From Paracoccaceae bacterium (GTDB taxonomy: Bacteria; Pseudomonadota; Alphaproteobacteria; Rhodobacterales; Rhodobacteraceae): a stretch of DNA of 63,250 nucleotides. The stretch is from NCBI GenBank assembly GCA_902512685.1, contig CABXKH010000005.1, positions 1 through 63,250 on the forward strand, given 5' to 3'. The notes under the pieces are model-generated. The model was given only the letters and a program-made list of their open reading frames with translations. It did not search any database and was not told the DNA's origin. Shown here one piece after another: positions 7,506 through 17,321 of this stretch. The first letter of the stretch is position 1; every line of letters begins with the position of its first letter. The translations under genes and the position numbers were made by a program.

Positions 7506-9080
7506 ATGAAAAGACCATTAGGCGCGCAGATTTCCCATTACCTTAAAAGTCACGATGTCGAGGTAATTTTTGGTATCCCGGGCGTGCATAATCAGGAAAT
7601 GTATCGGGGCATTGAGGAAGCAGGGATACGACATGTGCTCGCACGTCACGAACAGGGCGCGGGATTTATGGCCGATGGGTATGCACGCGCAAGCGGCAAA
7701 CCTGGTGTGGCCTATGTCATCACTGGGCCGGGGCTTTGTAATATCATGACGCCCATGGGACAGGCTTATTCGGATAGCGTATCAATGCTGGTGTTATCCT
7801 CATGCTTGGATGAAACTTCAGCCCGGCGCGGTCAGTTGCACCAGATGCTGGATCAGGCTGCAGCGGCCCGCACGGTATGCGATTGGTCCGAACCGGCCCA
7901 TAGTGCGGCGGCTGCCTATACAATGATTGACCGTGCCTTTGAAGAGTTTGCACACCAAAGAGGGCGGCCGAAACATATTCAGGTTCCGATTGCGCAACTA
8001 GAGGCGATGGCTGAGCCGGGGCCAGCGCGCCAAGAGCCGGCGCAGCCTGTTAAAGGTAATGGATCCAACCTACCAGATGTTGCCGGATTGATCCAAAAGG
8101 CGAACAAACCGCTGTTTATTTTTGGTGGTGGTACCGTTGGCACCAAGGTGATGCCCTTGCTTGAGAAAACAGGCGCTGCGGCCATTTGTACCTTTGCCGG
8201 ACGGGGCGTCGTGGCGTCTGATTATCCTCTTTATTTCGGGGCCTGTTTGGCGCGGCCAAGTTCTGCAGATCTAATTGCAACGGCAGATTTGGTAGTAGTC
8301 ATCGGCAGCGAATTGGCTGAGGTTGATTTGTGGCGTGCCCAATTGGGACATAAAACAAACTTGGTTCGTGTTGATATTGATCCTCAGGTTCTGGCCGATC
8401 CCCAAAGTGCAAACATCCGCATTTTAATGCAGTCTGAAGACTTTGTTGGGCAGCTTACTGCGCAGTTAGAGCCAAGCGATGAACGTACGGGCTGGCAGCC
8501 GGATGAAGTCAAACAAGCAAGGAAAAAGTGGACGGCCGAGGCAGATGCCGAGTTTCCCGGTATTTTGCCAGTTTGCCGGGCCCTACAAGAGGTTATGCCA
8601 GAGCAGGCGATGATTTATTCCGATATGACCCAGTTTGCTTATTTGGCAAAGGAATTGTGGGATATGCCGCGCGCGGCCCATTGGCATCATCCTTTTGGGT
8701 TTGGCACTTTAGGCTACGCGTTGCCTGCTGCAATTGGCGGTGCTGTGGCGCGTAAAGATTTGCCCACTGTTGCCATAGCTGGCGATTATGGGTTTCAATA
8801 CACGCTGCCCGAATTGGGGGTTGCGGTTGAATTGGGTTTAAGTCTGCCGATCCTTCTGTGGGACAACACCAAGCTGAAAGCCATCGAAGATAGTATGGTT
8901 GCCGCCCAGATCGCGCCAAACGCTGTTCAAGCGCTGAATCCTGATTTTTGCGCAGTGGCTATTGCCTACGGCGCTGCTGCGTGCCGTCCGCAAACGCTGA
9001 CTGAATTGCAATCAGCCCTGATCAAGGCGTTTGAAGAACCTCGACCAACGGTTATTCATATGACTGCTGAACTTGGGTGA
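7506..9080 (+). CDS. Thiamine diphosphate-dependent decarboxylase, AruI-like
   Basis: A 524-residue protein of the acetolactate synthase/benzoylformate decarboxylase family with three domains. The N-terminal pyrimidine-binding domain has the catalytic glutamate in ARHEQGAGFMADGYARASGKPG; a central domain starts with KPLFIFGGGTV; and the C-terminal diphosphate-binding domain has AGDYGFQYTLPELGVA. The first 130 residues resemble AruI, 5-guanidino-2-oxopentanoate decarboxylase of the arginine transaminase pathway, the name usually given to this group. The usual GDG of the ThDP motif reads GDY here. No arginine-catabolism genes are adjacent, so the substrate is uncertain; another 2-oxoacid is equally possible. 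Confidence 0.65.
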   Translation: MKRPLGAQISHYLKSHDVEVIFGIPGVHNQEMYRGIEEAGIRHVLARHEQGAGFMADGYARASGKPGVAYVITGPGLCNIMTPMGQAYSDSVSMLVLSSCLDETSARRGQLHQMLDQAAAARTVCDWSEPAHSAAAAYTMIDRAFEEFAHQRGRPKHIQVPIAQLEAMAEPGPARQEPAQPVKGNGSNLPDVAGLIQKANKPLFIFGGGTVGTKVMPLLEKTGAAAICTFAGRGVVASDYPLYFGACLARPSSADLIATADLVVVIGSELAEVDLWRAQLGHKTNLVRVDIDPQVLADPQSANIRILMQSEDFVGQLTAQLEPSDERTGWQPDEVKQARKKWTAEADAEFPGILPVCRALQEVMPEQAMIYSDMTQFAYLAKELWDMPRAAHWHHPFGFGTLGYALPAAIGGAVARKDLPTVAIAGDYGFQYTLPELGVAVELGLSLPILLWDNTKLKAIEDSMVAAQIAPNAVQALNPDFCAVAIAYGAAACRPQTLTELQSALIKAFEEPRPTVIHMTAELG

Positions 9081-9089
9081 TTGCTTAGT

Positions 9090-10838
9090 TTAATCTTTCC
9101 AGCAATTCACCAGAGCAGTGATTGACCGAGCGTGCTTTGCCAAAAGCACGTCTTCGATAGGGTTTTGGCCTGAATAAGTCTGGACAAAAATTCCTAGGCT
9201 CGCCAGTTGATCAATGATTTCTTGTGAGTTCAGGGCCAAATGAACATTCTTTGGAAGGCTTCGGGGGCCTGCCGATGAATCAAGCAATAAACCCGATACC
9301 GCCCCAGATTGATTAAGGATCGGCCCGCCGACATCGCCCTTCATGGCTGGTATCGATAGCCTTATAATGTCTTCACGCCCCTCTAATCCGCGCATCTCAT
9401 CTGCTGTTCCTTTTGTGATGCTTGGGAGGTCGAGCCGCCCTTGATATGAGTAGCCTGCTGAAATCACCTGATCATTTATACCAAGGGGCATACGTGCAAA
9501 TTGGGCAACAGACAGGGGAACCAAACGGCCTTCGGGGGCTAATATTGCAAAGTCGGCCTCATTATCTGGGTTCAATATCTTTGCCTTGAAATTGGGCCGG
9601 ATGGTGATCTCATCACATTGCTCAAGTGCGGCGGCGTCGGTTATTACATATCCTTCATCCGTTGCAAAAATTCCTGATCGGGAAAATAAAGGCTGCCTTA
9701 ATTCCAATCCAAAAAGAGCATCTATTTCTTGTGTTTTTCCATCTGCGAGCGTTGGGTCTAAGGCGCCTGAGATTGTCTCGAAACTGTTTTTGATATTGCC
9801 TAGAAGTCGCTTGCGACGGATGTCATCAGCAACAGGCCAAACCAAGATGTAGCCTTTAATCTCTCCTTGGCTCAAAAATGCTTGGGCAAAGGATGTAATC
9901 TGGCTGTTCTGTCCAGAAATGGAAAAACTGTCATCCAATAGCTTTCTTGACCCATCAGGAGGTAGAAGGCTTAAAGTTTGCAGGGCTCGATATAGTGCCC
10001 GCAGTGCGGCTCGATCGCCTTTTTGCGAAATCACATAAGCCGCCTGAGGGCCGCCGTCGATTGCCTTAAAATGCGCAAGCGGAGGATCGTAATGGGAAAA
10101 CTCAAGCACACCCATTGGCAAATTAATAACAACACCAGTTTGTAGGTCTGTGATTTTCTCAATGCCCAACTCGGTCAGTATGTAGTCATATTGCATTATA
10201 AGAATGTTACGTTGCAAAGTGGAAAGTACACCTGTTGCCGGAAACTGATTGGCATTTTGCCACTGTTTCATCGAGTTCCGAGTGCCTGTTCCAAACATGC
10301 CATCGATGGATGAGCTGTAATATCCCGCCCATTGCAATGCGCGCTGCAACTCTTTTTTTGCAGATCTGTCTAAAATGCTTTCAGATTTCCGTGCTTGGTC
10401 TAATGTTTCATCTTCTGAACGATCAATTGCACTTAGATCGTATCCCTCGATTTTCTCAACGGTTTGAGAAAAGATATTTGTCGCGCTAGGGGTGTCCGTG
10501 CTTTCAGCTGTTTCGGGTCCAGAGGGCCAAATTTTCTGCCGAAAATTATCCCCTGTCGAGATGAAGCTATCAAATGGGATTTCCAAAGTATTGCGCAGGT
10601 TCTGATACTCTAACTCTATTTCATCCTGGGTAAAGGGGCCAACGGCAATGGCATACCACCCAGAGCCAAGTGAAAAAGCATGTACATTCGGCAATCGCAC
10701 TGCATATTTTCGCGCGCGATCTTCTGCTTCTAACAAACTGGGCTGGGCTTCAATTTGGACCCACAGGCTGTCGTCAGCAAGTAAGAAAGTGGGTAGTAAA
10801 ATTGCTCCTATAATCACTGAAAAAATTTGACGCCACAT
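9090..10838 (-). CDS. Secreted SPOR/peptidoglycan-binding protein with a degenerate trypsin-like domain
   Basis: A 582-residue exported protein with an N-terminal signal peptide ending near FLLADDS. A SPOR-like segment follows (about residues 25-85), then a peptidoglycan-binding repeat around IDGMFGTGTRNSMKQWQ, and a C-terminal trypsin/HtrA-like beta-barrel. The barrel has lost its catalytic residues: the position expected for histidine is Ala403 (ITDAAAL) and the position expected for the serine is Val503 (KGDVGGPIL); an aspartate remains in EADFAIL. It is therefore likely a non-catalytic binding or scaffold module in the periplasm. Convergent with the upstream ThDP enzyme gene; no operon partner. 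Confidence 0.75.
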   Translation of the reverse strand: MWRQIFSVIIGAILLPTFLLADDSLWVQIEAQPSLLEAEDRARKYAVRLPNVHAFSLGSGWYAIAVGPFTQDEIELEYQNLRNTLEIPFDSFISTGDNFRQKIWPSGPETAESTDTPSATNIFSQTVEKIEGYDLSAIDRSEDETLDQARKSESILDRSAKKELQRALQWAGYYSSSIDGMFGTGTRNSMKQWQNANQFPATGVLSTLQRNILIMQYDYILTELGIEKITDLQTGVVINLPMGVLEFSHYDPPLAHFKAIDGGPQAAYVISQKGDRAALRALYRALQTLSLLPPDGSRKLLDDSFSISGQNSQITSFAQAFLSQGEIKGYILVWPVADDIRRKRLLGNIKNSFETISGALDPTLADGKTQEIDALFGLELRQPLFSRSGIFATDEGYVITDAAALEQCDEITIRPNFKAKILNPDNEADFAILAPEGRLVPLSVAQFARMPLGINDQVISAGYSYQGRLDLPSITKGTADEMRGLEGREDIIRLSIPAMKGDVGGPILNQSGAVSGLLLDSSAGPRSLPKNVHLALNSQEIIDQLASLGIFVQTYSGQNPIEDVLLAKHARSITALVNCWKD

Positions 10839-11077
10839 AATAACTCCAATTCATAATCTTTGTGGCTTGTCTGATCGCTTCAGAGGCCTAAGTTCGCTGT
10901 TCTTTGTTGATATGTAGCGCCCAGCCAAAAACAATGCCAGAGTTACATGAAATTTCTCAGTGAATTTTGTTATTATTCTACTTCTAAAGCTCCGCAGAAC
11001 AGTAGATTGATTGACCCTTGCCGCGGCTTTGCCTAAGTAGAGGCGAACAAAGCCGTCACAGACAGGGCATTAGATCA

Positions 11078-12001
11078 ATGACACCCACCAAGCCCACTTC
11101 TTTTCAAGATATTATTCTACGTCTCCAAGCTTATTGGTCGGCCAAAGGCTGCGCGATTATGCAGCCCTACGATATGGAGGTCGGGGCAGGTACCTTTCAT
11201 CCTGCAACAACGCTGCGCTCGTTAGGATCTCGGCCTTGGGCAACGGCTTATGTCCAGCCCTCGCGCCGGCCAACAGATGGCCGATATGGGGAAAACCCCA
11301 ATCGCATGCAGCATTATTATCAGTATCAAGTGCTGATCAAGCCCAGCCCACCCGATTTACAAGAGCTATATCTTGGGTCCCTAGAGGCCATTGGAATTGA
11401 TATGGCCCTGCACGACATTCGCTTTGTGGAAGATGATTGGGAAAGCCCGACCTTAGGCGCTTGGGGCCTTGGCTGGGAAGTATGGTGCGATGGTATGGAG
11501 GTGTCACAGTTTACGTATTTTCAGCAGGTCGGTGGCCATGACTGCCATCCAGTTTCAGGCGAGCTCACCTATGGTCTAGAGCGGTTGGCTATGTATGTTC
11601 TTGGTATTGACCATGTTATGGACATGCCATTCAATGATCCGCAAAACCCCATAGCTTTGACATATGCCGATGTATTCAAGCAAACCGAAGAAGAATATGC
11701 ACGTTGGAATTTTGATGTGGCCGATACGGAAGTCTTGCTGCGCCATTTCGAAGATGCCGAAGCCGCCTGTGCAACCATATTGGCGCAGGAGCCGATCGAT
11801 CCTAAAACCGGCAAACGCATCATCATGGCTCATCCGGCCTATGATCAGTGTATTAAAGCCAGCCATCTTTTCAATCTATTGGATGCGCGTGGGGTTATTT
11901 CGGTGACCGAGCGACAAGCATATATAGGGCGTGTGCGTGCCTTGGCCAAACAATGTGCAGATGCCTTTGTGATGACTGAGGCCGGCGGATACAGCGCATG
12001 A
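11078..12001 (+). CDS. glyQ: Glycine--tRNA ligase alpha subunit
   Basis: GlyQ is the catalytic class II aminoacylation subunit of the bacterial alpha2beta2 glycyl-tRNA synthetase. The 307-residue product carries highly conserved signatures: [45 protein letters not shown] and [15 protein letters not shown]. The frame extends further upstream to 11018, but the ATG at 11078 gives the normal start ([17 protein letters not shown]). Its stop overlaps the next ATG (ATGA), so it is translationally coupled to the DUF6446-like gene, with glyS following. Confidence 0.97.
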   Translation: MTPTKPTSFQDIILRLQAYWSAKGCAIMQPYDMEVGAGTFHPATTLRSLGSRPWATAYVQPSRRPTDGRYGENPNRMQHYYQYQVLIKPSPPDLQELYLGSLEAIGIDMALHDIRFVEDDWESPTLGAWGLGWEVWCDGMEVSQFTYFQQVGGHDCHPVSGELTYGLERLAMYVLGIDHVMDMPFNDPQNPIALTYADVFKQTEEEYARWNFDVADTEVLLRHFEDAEAACATILAQEPIDPKTGKRIIMAHPAYDQCIKASHLFNLLDARGVISVTERQAYIGRVRALAKQCADAFVMTEAGGYSA

Positions 12002-12525
12002 TGGGTAAATTTCTGGCGATCGTTCTTGTGGTCTGCGGCGTTATTGCAGGTGGGGCAATGTATTACTTGCAAGTTTATGCTTATTATAGCGCCGTTGAGC
12101 CGAACGGCACGTCCGATGTGGTTTTAACACCTCTGGACGGCTCTGATGTCCAAGCGATTGGGTATAGCGACTTCACGGCAATAGACTCCAACAGTTCACC
12201 AATCCGCTACCGTGCGTGCTTTACTGCACAAAACACTGCAAATGAGTTAAAGGCGTTATACATTACCATCATGGATGCAGAACCCCTGGTGGCGCCGGGG
12301 TGGTTTGATTGTTTTGATGCCGAAGAAATTGGCGCCGCAATAGAGGCACAAAACGCGATAAGTTTTCTATCCATTGAAAATGTATCCTATGGCATCGACC
12401 GAATTGTAAGTATACGCGACGATGGCCGTGGCTATGCATGGAATAGGATCAATAAATGCGGTAAAATTGCCTTTGCCGGAAAGCCTGTGCCCCCAAACTG
12501 TCCTACACCGCCCGAAAGTAACTGA
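11998..12525 (+). CDS. DUF6446-like membrane-anchored protein between glyQ and glyS
   Basis: A 175-residue protein with one N-terminal hydrophobic segment (residues 4-24), likely a membrane anchor or uncleaved signal, and a periplasmic remainder. Three cysteine-containing stretches ([26 protein letters not shown]) could form disulfides. I know this arrangement from Rhodobacteraceae, where an uncharacterised gene sits between the two glycyl-tRNA synthetase subunit genes. It overlaps glyQ by four bases and ends one base before the glyS start, so all three are surely one transcript. Function is unknown. Confidence 0.75.
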   Translation: MMGKFLAIVLVVCGVIAGGAMYYLQVYAYYSAVEPNGTSDVVLTPLDGSDVQAIGYSDFTAIDSNSSPIRYRACFTAQNTANELKALYITIMDAEPLVAPGWFDCFDAEEIGAAIEAQNAISFLSIENVSYGIDRIVSIRDDGRGYAWNRINKCGKIAFAGKPVPPNCPTPPESN

Positions 12526-12526
12526 T

Positions 12527-14587
12527 ATGCCAGATCTTCTTATTGAACTTTTCTCCGAAGAAATCCCGGCCCGGATGCAGACCCGTGCGGCGGAAGATTT
12601 AAAAACCAGAGTTACCAATGGTTTGGTTGAGGCGGGACTTACATATTCAGGTGCTGCAGGGTTTTCGACACCGCGGCGCTTGACGCTTACTGTTCATGGC
12701 TTACCAGAAGAAAGCCCTTTGGTGCGCGAAGAGCGGAAAGGCCCCCGTGTCGATGCCCCAGAAAAAGCCATAGAGGGTTTTTTGCGCGGCACGGGTTTAA
12801 GCCGAGATCAACTGGCCATTAGAGATGAAAAAAAAGGGCAAGTGTATTTCGCCACCATCGAAACACCCGGCCGACCAACTGCTCAAATCGTCGGCGCCGT
12901 TCTGGAAAACGTTATTCGGAATTTTCCTTGGCCCAAGTCAATGCGCTGGGGCAGTGGTTCCTTGCGCTGGGTTCGGCCGCTGCATTCTATTCTTTGTTTT
13001 TTGAGTGATGAAAGTGGCGCGAAAATTGTTGATTTGGACATTGACGGCATCCGAGCAGGCGACAGCACCTGCGGTCATAGGTTCCTAAACCCAAAGAGGT
13101 TCTCGGTTTCGAACTTTGAAGACTATGCAGCCAAACTGAAACAGTCATTTGTAATTCTTGATGCTGCCGAGCGTGCAGAAGTCATTTGGCAAGAGGCCAG
13201 CAATCAGGCGTTTGCATTAGGTCTAGAGCTTGTCGAGGATCGTGGTCTTTTGGCCGAAGTAGCAGGCTTGGTTGAGTGGCCAGTGGTGCTTTTGGGACGT
13301 ATTGAAGAGCAGTTTCTTGATCTTCCCCCAGAGGTTTTGCAAGCCTCGATGAAAGAACATCAAAAGTTCTTTTCCCTGCGTAATCCTAAAACAGGCCGCA
13401 TTGAATATTTCGCAACTGTCGCCAACAGAGAAACCGCAGACCAAGGCGCAACAATTTTGTCAGGCAACCAAAAGGTTCTCGCAGCACGCTTGGCGGATGC
13501 TAAGTTCTTCTGGGAAAATGACCTGCGTATTGCCAAATCCCACGGTTTGACACTTTGGGCAGACAGCCTTGAAAATGTAACATTCCACAACAAGCTGGGT
13601 AGCCAGAAGCAGCGTGTCGATCGGATGGCCGGTTTGGCCCAAAGTTTAGCACCTTATGTGGGGGCAGATACAGATTTAGCTGCGCAAGCCGCGCAGGTGG
13701 TAAAGGCGGATCTGGCCTCGGAAATGGTCTGTGAGTTTCCCGAGCTGCAAGGTCTTATGGGGCGGTATTATGCCAGTGCCGCTGGTTTGCCGGACGCAGT
13801 GGCGCAGGCTGTCCAATCCCATTATTCGCCCCTTGGCCCATCAGACACTGTTCCTTCCGAGTCGGTTTCAGTTTCGGTCGCTTTGGCTGATAAAATAGAT
13901 ATGCTCGCCGGATTTTGGTCTATTGATGAAAAACCAACAGGCAGCAAAGATCCTTTTGCCCTGCGCCGCGCGGCCTTGGGTGTGATTAGGCTGCTTTTGG
14001 AAAACAAAATAACGATGCCATTGACAGAGGCATTTGCATTGAGCGGATCAAAAATCGATACCTCTGATTTACTTGGATTTTTCCATGACCGTCTAAAAGT
14101 GTTTTTGCGCGATCAAGGGCTGCGCCATGATGTTATTGATGCGTGTGTTTCCCTTAAGGGCAATGATGACTTGCTGCTTGTGGTCAATCGCGCCAAAGCG
14201 CTGTCTGAATTTCTTGCCTCAGAAGATGGAGGTAATTTAGTGCAGGGGTTCAAACGCGCCAATAATATTTTGGCGCAAGCCGAGGAAAAAGACGGTGTTG
14301 AATATTCTTATGGCGCGGATGTAAAATTTTCCCAAAGTGATGAAGAGCGGGAATTATTTGCAGCTCTTGAGGTCCAGTCAAAGGTGATTAAATCAGCACT
14401 GAAGCTAGAAGATTTTTCCAAGGCGATGAGCGGGATGGCCGCTTTGAGGGCACCGGTTGATGCCTTTTTCGAAGCTGTGCAAGTGAATACCGATAATGAG
14501 GTTGTACGGCGTAACCGGCTGAATTTACTAAATCTCATTCGCGCTACTTGTCGGGCCGTTGCGGATTTGACAAAGATAGAAGGCTAA
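12527..14587 (+). CDS. glyS: Glycine--tRNA ligase beta subunit
   Basis: GlyS is the tRNA-recognising beta subunit that partners GlyQ. The 686-residue length is normal. It starts with the canonical MPDLLIELFSEEIPARMQ, continues with FSTPRRLTL, MRWGSGSLRWVRPLHSI, SMKEHQKFF, and the HD-like region with KADLASEMVCEFPELQGLMG and SKDPFALRRAALG. The frame is open upstream to 12422 inside the previous gene, but the ATG at 12527 is the conserved start and begins one base after the upstream stop. Confidence 0.97.
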   Translation: MPDLLIELFSEEIPARMQTRAAEDLKTRVTNGLVEAGLTYSGAAGFSTPRRLTLTVHGLPEESPLVREERKGPRVDAPEKAIEGFLRGTGLSRDQLAIRDEKKGQVYFATIETPGRPTAQIVGAVLENVIRNFPWPKSMRWGSGSLRWVRPLHSILCFLSDESGAKIVDLDIDGIRAGDSTCGHRFLNPKRFSVSNFEDYAAKLKQSFVILDAAERAEVIWQEASNQAFALGLELVEDRGLLAEVAGLVEWPVVLLGRIEEQFLDLPPEVLQASMKEHQKFFSLRNPKTGRIEYFATVANRETADQGATILSGNQKVLAARLADAKFFWENDLRIAKSHGLTLWADSLENVTFHNKLGSQKQRVDRMAGLAQSLAPYVGADTDLAAQAAQVVKADLASEMVCEFPELQGLMGRYYASAAGLPDAVAQAVQSHYSPLGPSDTVPSESVSVSVALADKIDMLAGFWSIDEKPTGSKDPFALRRAALGVIRLLLENKITMPLTEAFALSGSKIDTSDLLGFFHDRLKVFLRDQGLRHDVIDACVSLKGNDDLLLVVNRAKALSEFLASEDGGNLVQGFKRANNILAQAEEKDGVEYSYGADVKFSQSDEERELFAALEVQSKVIKSALKLEDFSKAMSGMAALRAPVDAFFEAVQVNTDNEVVRRNRLNLLNLIRATCRAVADLTKIEG

Positions 14588-14667
14588 TCTTGCCATCTTA
14601 GGGGAAGCTTTTTCTTGCTTGCGCCGCTAATCACTTTATGCTGCGCTGAAGAAAGAAGGATGCTGCA

Positions 14668-17208
14668 GTGCAGAAAGATCAGTCAGATATAACGCTGGTA
14701 ACCCCGAACGCACCAATTTCCGCCCCGACACACGGGGGGAGGGCCAAGTGTTTGCAACGTTTGGTACGGCTTGAATTGCCTGTCCCAAAGACAGTTGCCC
14801 TATCCTTTGATGTGGTTCACGGTATCGCGGCCAATCAAATGCCTGATATTGGGCAGATTTTGGACCATTTTGATCCAGATGCCTTATTATGTGTTCGGCC
14901 TTCTTCAGAAAGTATTGACTGGGGTGGACCAAAGGCAATTCTAAACATTGGTATGAACCAAGCGCGGTTTTCGGCGCTGTCCGAAACTCTTGGTACAGAG
15001 GCTGCGGCGAAAGTCTATTATTGGTTTATACAAGCCTATTCCATTCATGTGGCGCGACTGGACCCAGAAATATTTGATCACATCCAAGGTCAGGGGCAGG
15101 CGGCGCTAGAAGCCGCACTGCGCGCCTATGAAGAAGAAACAGAAGAAGTTTTCCCACAGGCACGTTCGGTGCAGCTGGCAGAAGTATTGCGCTCTATGGC
15201 GCGGGCCTGGGGAGGGACAACCGCCAGGTTGTTGCGGCAGGCCAAAGGCGCGCCGGTTGATGCTGGCTTAGGACTTGTTGTCCAAAAAATGGCCTTTGGC
15301 GTGGGACGCGGTGAGTGTGGCTCTGGTGTTCTGCAATTGGTTGATAGCGATACAGGCCAGCCAAATGTGGTTGGACGATATCGCCGCCAAAGTCAGGGAC
15401 GATACGGATTGAGTGATAATGATGGTGTGATGTATTTGACCCGCGATAAGCGCGGTCCGTCGCTAGAAGAAGCCGTACCAGATATCCTTAAAACTTTGCA
15501 GGAGCAGGCAACACTTATGCGTCAGCGTCTGCGCGAAGAAATGCAAATTGAATTTACCATTGAAGATGGAAATCTGCATATTCTTGATGGAATTCGCGCA
15601 CCTCGTCGGGCCTCGGCAGCATTGAGGATTGCTGTCTCTTTAGCAAAAAGTGGTGTGATTTCAAAACAAGAGGCTTTGCTGCGAATAGAACCTCGCTCTT
15701 TGGGTGAATTGTTGCACAGGCAGGTGCATCCAGATGCAAACCGGGATGTTTTGGCGCAAGCCGTTGCAGCCAGCCCTGGGGCCGCAACCGGCCAGATTGT
15801 CTTTAGCGCCGAGGCCGCTCAGGCAAGCGCTGCACGCAGCGAGGCTTGTGTTCTGGTACGCCGAGAAACCAGCCCCGAAGATATTCGCGGTATGCATGCA
15901 GCCTCTGCGGTTTTGACGGAGCGCGGTGGAATGACAAGCCACGCTGCTGTGATTGGTCGTGGCTTGGGACTCCCTTGCGTTGTCGGTGCATCCTCCATTC
16001 GTTTTCAGATAAGAAAAAAGCAACTGGTAACCCCAGATGGCAGAATCTTCCGAGAAGGCGATATACTAACTATCGATGGCAGCAATGGTCAGATACTCGC
16101 TGGTGAGCCACCGATGGTCGAGGCTGTGCTTGATGATGCATTTCAATCCCTAATGGGTTGGGCCGATGAGGTTAGCGATATTGCTGTGAGGGCCAACGCA
16201 GATACGCCGACAGACGCCCAGACAGCGCGCAATTTTAATGCCCATGGCATCGGATTATGCCGGACCGAGCATATGTTCTTTGAAGCGGACCGCCTAACAG
16301 TAATGCGCGAGATGATTTTTGCAAATGATAGCAATGAGCGCCGGGCCGTTTTGGACAGGTTATTGCCCATGCAGCGGGCGGATTTCATTAAACTTTTCGA
16401 GATCATGCAAGGCTTGCCAGTCTGCATTCGCTTGTTTGATCCGCCACTTCACGAATTTTTACCCACGGATCGGGCAGGCCTTCGAGATTTGGCCGAGGCT
16501 TTGGATTTGCCAATGTCTGATGTAACACGGCGGGTAGAGGCAATGGGCGAATATAATCCAATGCTGGGTCTGCGTGGTGTGCGTTTGGGTATTACAGTGC
16601 CTGAAATTTATGAAATGCAGGCGCAAGCCATATTTGAAGCCACCATTGAATCTAAAAATGCCGGAGCGCCGGTGGTGCCCGAGATTATGATCCCCTTGGT
16701 AAGTGCCAAGCGAGAAGTCGAATTGGTGAAATCACGTATTGAAGCTGTTGCCGCAGCAGTGCGTACAAACACAGGTGTGGATTTTGATTATAAATTGGGT
16801 GTTATGGTTGAAACCCCGCGTGCAGCACTTAGGGCCAATGAGATTGCGATCAACTCTGCCTTTTTAAGCTTTGGAACAAATGACCTCACTCAAATGACCT
16901 ATGGTTTGTCCAGAGATGATGCCGGCCGATTTATGTCTACGTATGTTCAACAAGGTGTTTTCCCAGAGGATCCTTTCCACACTTTGGATGTTGAAGGGGT
17001 TGGTGAATTATTACGAGTGGGGGCCGAGCGTGCTCGCGTGTCTAACCCTGAGGTTGTAATTTCAATTTGTGGGGAACATGGCGGTAGCCCTGAATCTATC
17101 GCATTTTGCCGTGATCATGGCTTTGATTATGTATCTTGTTCACCTTTTCGTGTTCCAGTGGCGCGTCTTGCAGCAGCGCAGCTTGCAATCTTGGATCAGA
17201 CAACTTAA
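14668..17208 (+). CDS. Pyruvate, phosphate dikinase-like PEP-utilising enzyme with a divergent ATP-binding half
   Basis: An 846-residue relative of pyruvate phosphate dikinase. The swivelling phosphohistidine domain is intact (ERGGMTSHAAVIGRGLG, His425), as is the PEP/pyruvate barrel (GLCRTEHMFF, LSFGTNDLTQMTYG, and Cys801 in ICGEHGGSPESI). The N-terminal ATP-grasp half is eroded: the KGAN-type loop reads GGRAKCL, the SGARVSMPGMMDT segment is replaced by SSESIDWGGPKA, and the QTR motif near residue 310 reads LDGIRAP. The GTG start at 14668 has GAAGGA seven bases upstream. It follows glyS by 80 bp. It may not use ATP; a PEP-dependent phosphotransfer or regulatory role is an inference. Confidence 0.75.
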   Translation: MQKDQSDITLVTPNAPISAPTHGGRAKCLQRLVRLELPVPKTVALSFDVVHGIAANQMPDIGQILDHFDPDALLCVRPSSESIDWGGPKAILNIGMNQARFSALSETLGTEAAAKVYYWFIQAYSIHVARLDPEIFDHIQGQGQAALEAALRAYEEETEEVFPQARSVQLAEVLRSMARAWGGTTARLLRQAKGAPVDAGLGLVVQKMAFGVGRGECGSGVLQLVDSDTGQPNVVGRYRRQSQGRYGLSDNDGVMYLTRDKRGPSLEEAVPDILKTLQEQATLMRQRLREEMQIEFTIEDGNLHILDGIRAPRRASAALRIAVSLAKSGVISKQEALLRIEPRSLGELLHRQVHPDANRDVLAQAVAASPGAATGQIVFSAEAAQASAARSEACVLVRRETSPEDIRGMHAASAVLTERGGMTSHAAVIGRGLGLPCVVGASSIRFQIRKKQLVTPDGRIFREGDILTIDGSNGQILAGEPPMVEAVLDDAFQSLMGWADEVSDIAVRANADTPTDAQTARNFNAHGIGLCRTEHMFFEADRLTVMREMIFANDSNERRAVLDRLLPMQRADFIKLFEIMQGLPVCIRLFDPPLHEFLPTDRAGLRDLAEALDLPMSDVTRRVEAMGEYNPMLGLRGVRLGITVPEIYEMQAQAIFEATIESKNAGAPVVPEIMIPLVSAKREVELVKSRIEAVAAAVRTNTGVDFDYKLGVMVETPRAALRANEIAINSAFLSFGTNDLTQMTYGLSRDDAGRFMSTYVQQGVFPEDPFHTLDVEGVGELLRVGAERARVSNPEVVISICGEHGGSPESIAFCRDHGFDYVSCSPFRVPVARLAAAQLAILDQTT

Positions 17209-17321
17209 ATGCCCCCAAAGCGACTCAAGTTGAGCATTCATTGGCGGCTGAATCTAGCAAAATAAAGGCGCCAAGGGCCGTTCTCATACTGGAGTCGATT
17301 GGGTCAAAAAGGTGAAAAGCA

